Assembly: GCA_947501025.1 (NCBI GenBank)
Contig: CANMUM010000009.1
Coordinates: forward strand, 1-64,000
DNA length: 64,000 nt
Source of the DNA: an uncultured Paracoccaceae bacterium
GTDB lineage: Bacteria > Pseudomonadota > Alphaproteobacteria > Rhodobacterales > Rhodobacteraceae
Direction of reading: 5' to 3'
Positions within the stretch are counted from its first letter, which is position 1. Each line of letters opens with the position of its first letter. The notes beneath the pieces were generated by a model that was not told where the DNA came from, made no database searches, and worked only from the letters and a program-made list of their open reading frames with translations. The translations under genes were made by a program, and so were the position numbers. Below, one piece after another: positions 63,901 through 64,000 of this stretch.

Positions 63901-64000
63901 CATCAACCTGAGAAGCAGCATCACCACCATAAGCCTTCGCTAACGAAATAGCACTATCCTTGAGGCTATCCATTTGCTCTGGCGTTCCTTGAAGGAGCGT
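60968..64000 (-). CDS. phage tail tape measure protein, 5' end outside the window
   Basis: The frame is open to the window edge, so at least 1010 residues are encoded and the start is beyond 64000. The N-terminal part seen (SLKDSAISLAKAYGGDAASQ, GVLPTAQAVGVSFEEVGASV, GIPTSQAVTSLNQALAG) is the TP901-type tape measure domain. Hydrophobic segments follow near 260-330, and LGIASPSKVFTEFGGWISQG near 515 is the family's central motif. It sets tail length and helps DNA entry in siphophage-like virions. Confidence 0.92.
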   Translation of the reverse strand, partial: TLLQGTPEQMDSLKDSAISLAKAYGGDAASQVDAFYQAISAGAGSVEGANKVVEQANKLAIGGVTDVQSSVDVLTTVVNSYGAEAINATKASDILFTTVKLGKTTASELASTLSGVLPTAQAVGVSFEEVGASVAALTSKGIPTSQAVTSLNQALAGVLKPTSEASKLSKELGLEFDTQALSAKGLVGFLKDVAEKTGGSTEQLTKLFGSVDAQKAVLSLLAGDMQAVTTNLETMNTAAGATDEAYKKVADSLDHRLSVATSSLKTELIGAGGIILAIVVPALEWLANNTEILIPILGGLAAAVGVLTVAMLANPIGLFVTAVAALSGAAIALYQNWDVLVEKFPFLETVLNALLLPIDLIKGAFAIFTGDIDTGVGIIQNALNSMGFDVSFAQVEAAVNIAKDAFGYLGEKITNTIDIVKNMIGIVVSLFNGDFAGAFEGGKQVVAGFANTMIADLANAGLDSIKAMAAAVIIGMQNLASDMVGMAGEIVNGLVKGIQDKIGDLKGAVTGMADATVGWFKTKLGIASPSKVFTEFGGWISQGLANGIDADANLAVGAASKLADTTTNSFKGVLDGFIDDLASGDFIGAFKNAFSSISEIAVSSFTDILKSGQNIIGQLSNSFASLKDVGSSLMSGVSGLFSGGGLGGFAGLGSALSGAMPMIGGLTSLFSVAKGIFSGFSKTTKETLATGVELGIGTDGVSGQSYEDIKKTKSRFWGLSKKTSTYTDYSALDEDTASEFNGIVDGIRDQTSGLFLELGLGISQDAINGVSAGTAKLDSEAAISEYFQDYTENIVGTLTGSTIEALTGLRDANSSLALLGKEFTYTNSSLAAVADLATGLVGKFGGSDAMSSAALAYYDAFYTDAEKLDDLKASLSGAFGDLGLQVPDTMDAFRALVDAQDLMTESGQDAYKMLLTMSPAFETVSSAASDAVNTAADAFESLRDEVEGIVNGALNVNYDAFSTSQKAEEYAAKIRQDEIDATGTTNELLAQILNELGAQSQITKNLARRG

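Noticed and set aside
1-64000. CRISPR arrays, rRNA genes, known defence systems, retrons
   Set aside because: No spaced direct repeats of CRISPR type, no rRNA-like stretch and no cas, restriction, reverse-transcriptase or toxin-antitoxin signature was seen on either strand.

Overview
The window comes from the chromosome of an aerobic Gram-negative alphaproteobacterium. Evidence: lipid A genes, BamA, Tol-Pal, NDUFA12 (a complex I accessory subunit restricted to alphaproteobacteria and mitochondria), an RNase E with a long insertion in its S1 domain, and a lexA promoter carrying the alphaproteobacterial SOS box GAAC-N7-GAAC. The gene order (lexA/comEC/gltX/gltA/lpxB-lpxI-lpxA-fabZ-skp-bamA-rseP-dxr-cdsA-uppS-frr-pyrH; prfB-mrcA-amiC/rne; accB-accC-aat/DUF2155-MlaD-NDUFA12; ftsH-tilS-pal-tolBARQ; ybgC-ruvBAC) is what I would expect of a Rhodobacterales-type genome, but with clearly lower GC than most. 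That placement is inference; no 16S gene is present.

Layout. 1-1100: start of a Hint-domain protein (minus strand, cut by the window edge), a tiny overlapping upstream ORF, and the lexA control region. 1138-6740: lexA, comEC (minus), gltX, gltA. 6750-24090: one long minus-strand run for envelope biogenesis and translation: lipid A synthesis (lpxB, lpxI, lpxA), fabZ, Skp/BamA outer-membrane assembly, RseP, isoprenoid/phospholipid/undecaprenyl synthesis (dxr, cdsA, uppS), frr, pyrH, a glycosyltransferase, prfB, PBP1A and an AmiC-type amidase. Most junctions are TGATG, TAATG or ATGA overlaps, so translational coupling is likely. 24488-31879: rne, an aminotransferase, a DsbA-like protein, accB-accC and aat. 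31700-46540: minus strand again: DUF2155, MlaD-like, NDUFA12, MOSC, ftsH, tilS, pal-tolBARQ, two glycan or unknown genes, GNAT, (VOC on plus), ybgC and ruvBAC.

46615-50390: a MerR regulator divergent from a plus-strand set of an FSP1/AIF-like flavoprotein, a CrtC/AttH-like lipocalin-type protein with a probable frameshift, an SRPBCC protein and a two-helix K+ channel, followed by a DUF1127 gene. 50429-52121 is an accessory scar between tRNA-Arg(CCT) and tRNA-Leu(TAG): an integrase remnant and an internally deleted, mutated IS3-family element with ~31-bp terminal inverted repeats.

52122-64000: the end of a prophage or phage-derived element continuing past the window. It holds a serine recombinase with three small coupled ORFs (two of them Cys-rich), a perfect 19-bp inverted repeat, an MGREVR-type phage protein, a 3TM holin, an M15 endolysin with an intrinsic terminator directly in front of its ribosome-binding site, a lipoprotein thermonuclease on the opposite strand, two small membrane proteins, a DUF1353 protein, tail fibre and tip genes, and a tape measure protein open at the window edge. 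I did not find a clearly new defence or RNA system. The most testable novelties are in the prophage end (recombinase plus inverted repeat, terminator before the endolysin), the MerR module with its T7 frameshift, the 180-bp antisense aat/DUF2155 overlap, and a possible translational switch in the gltA leader.
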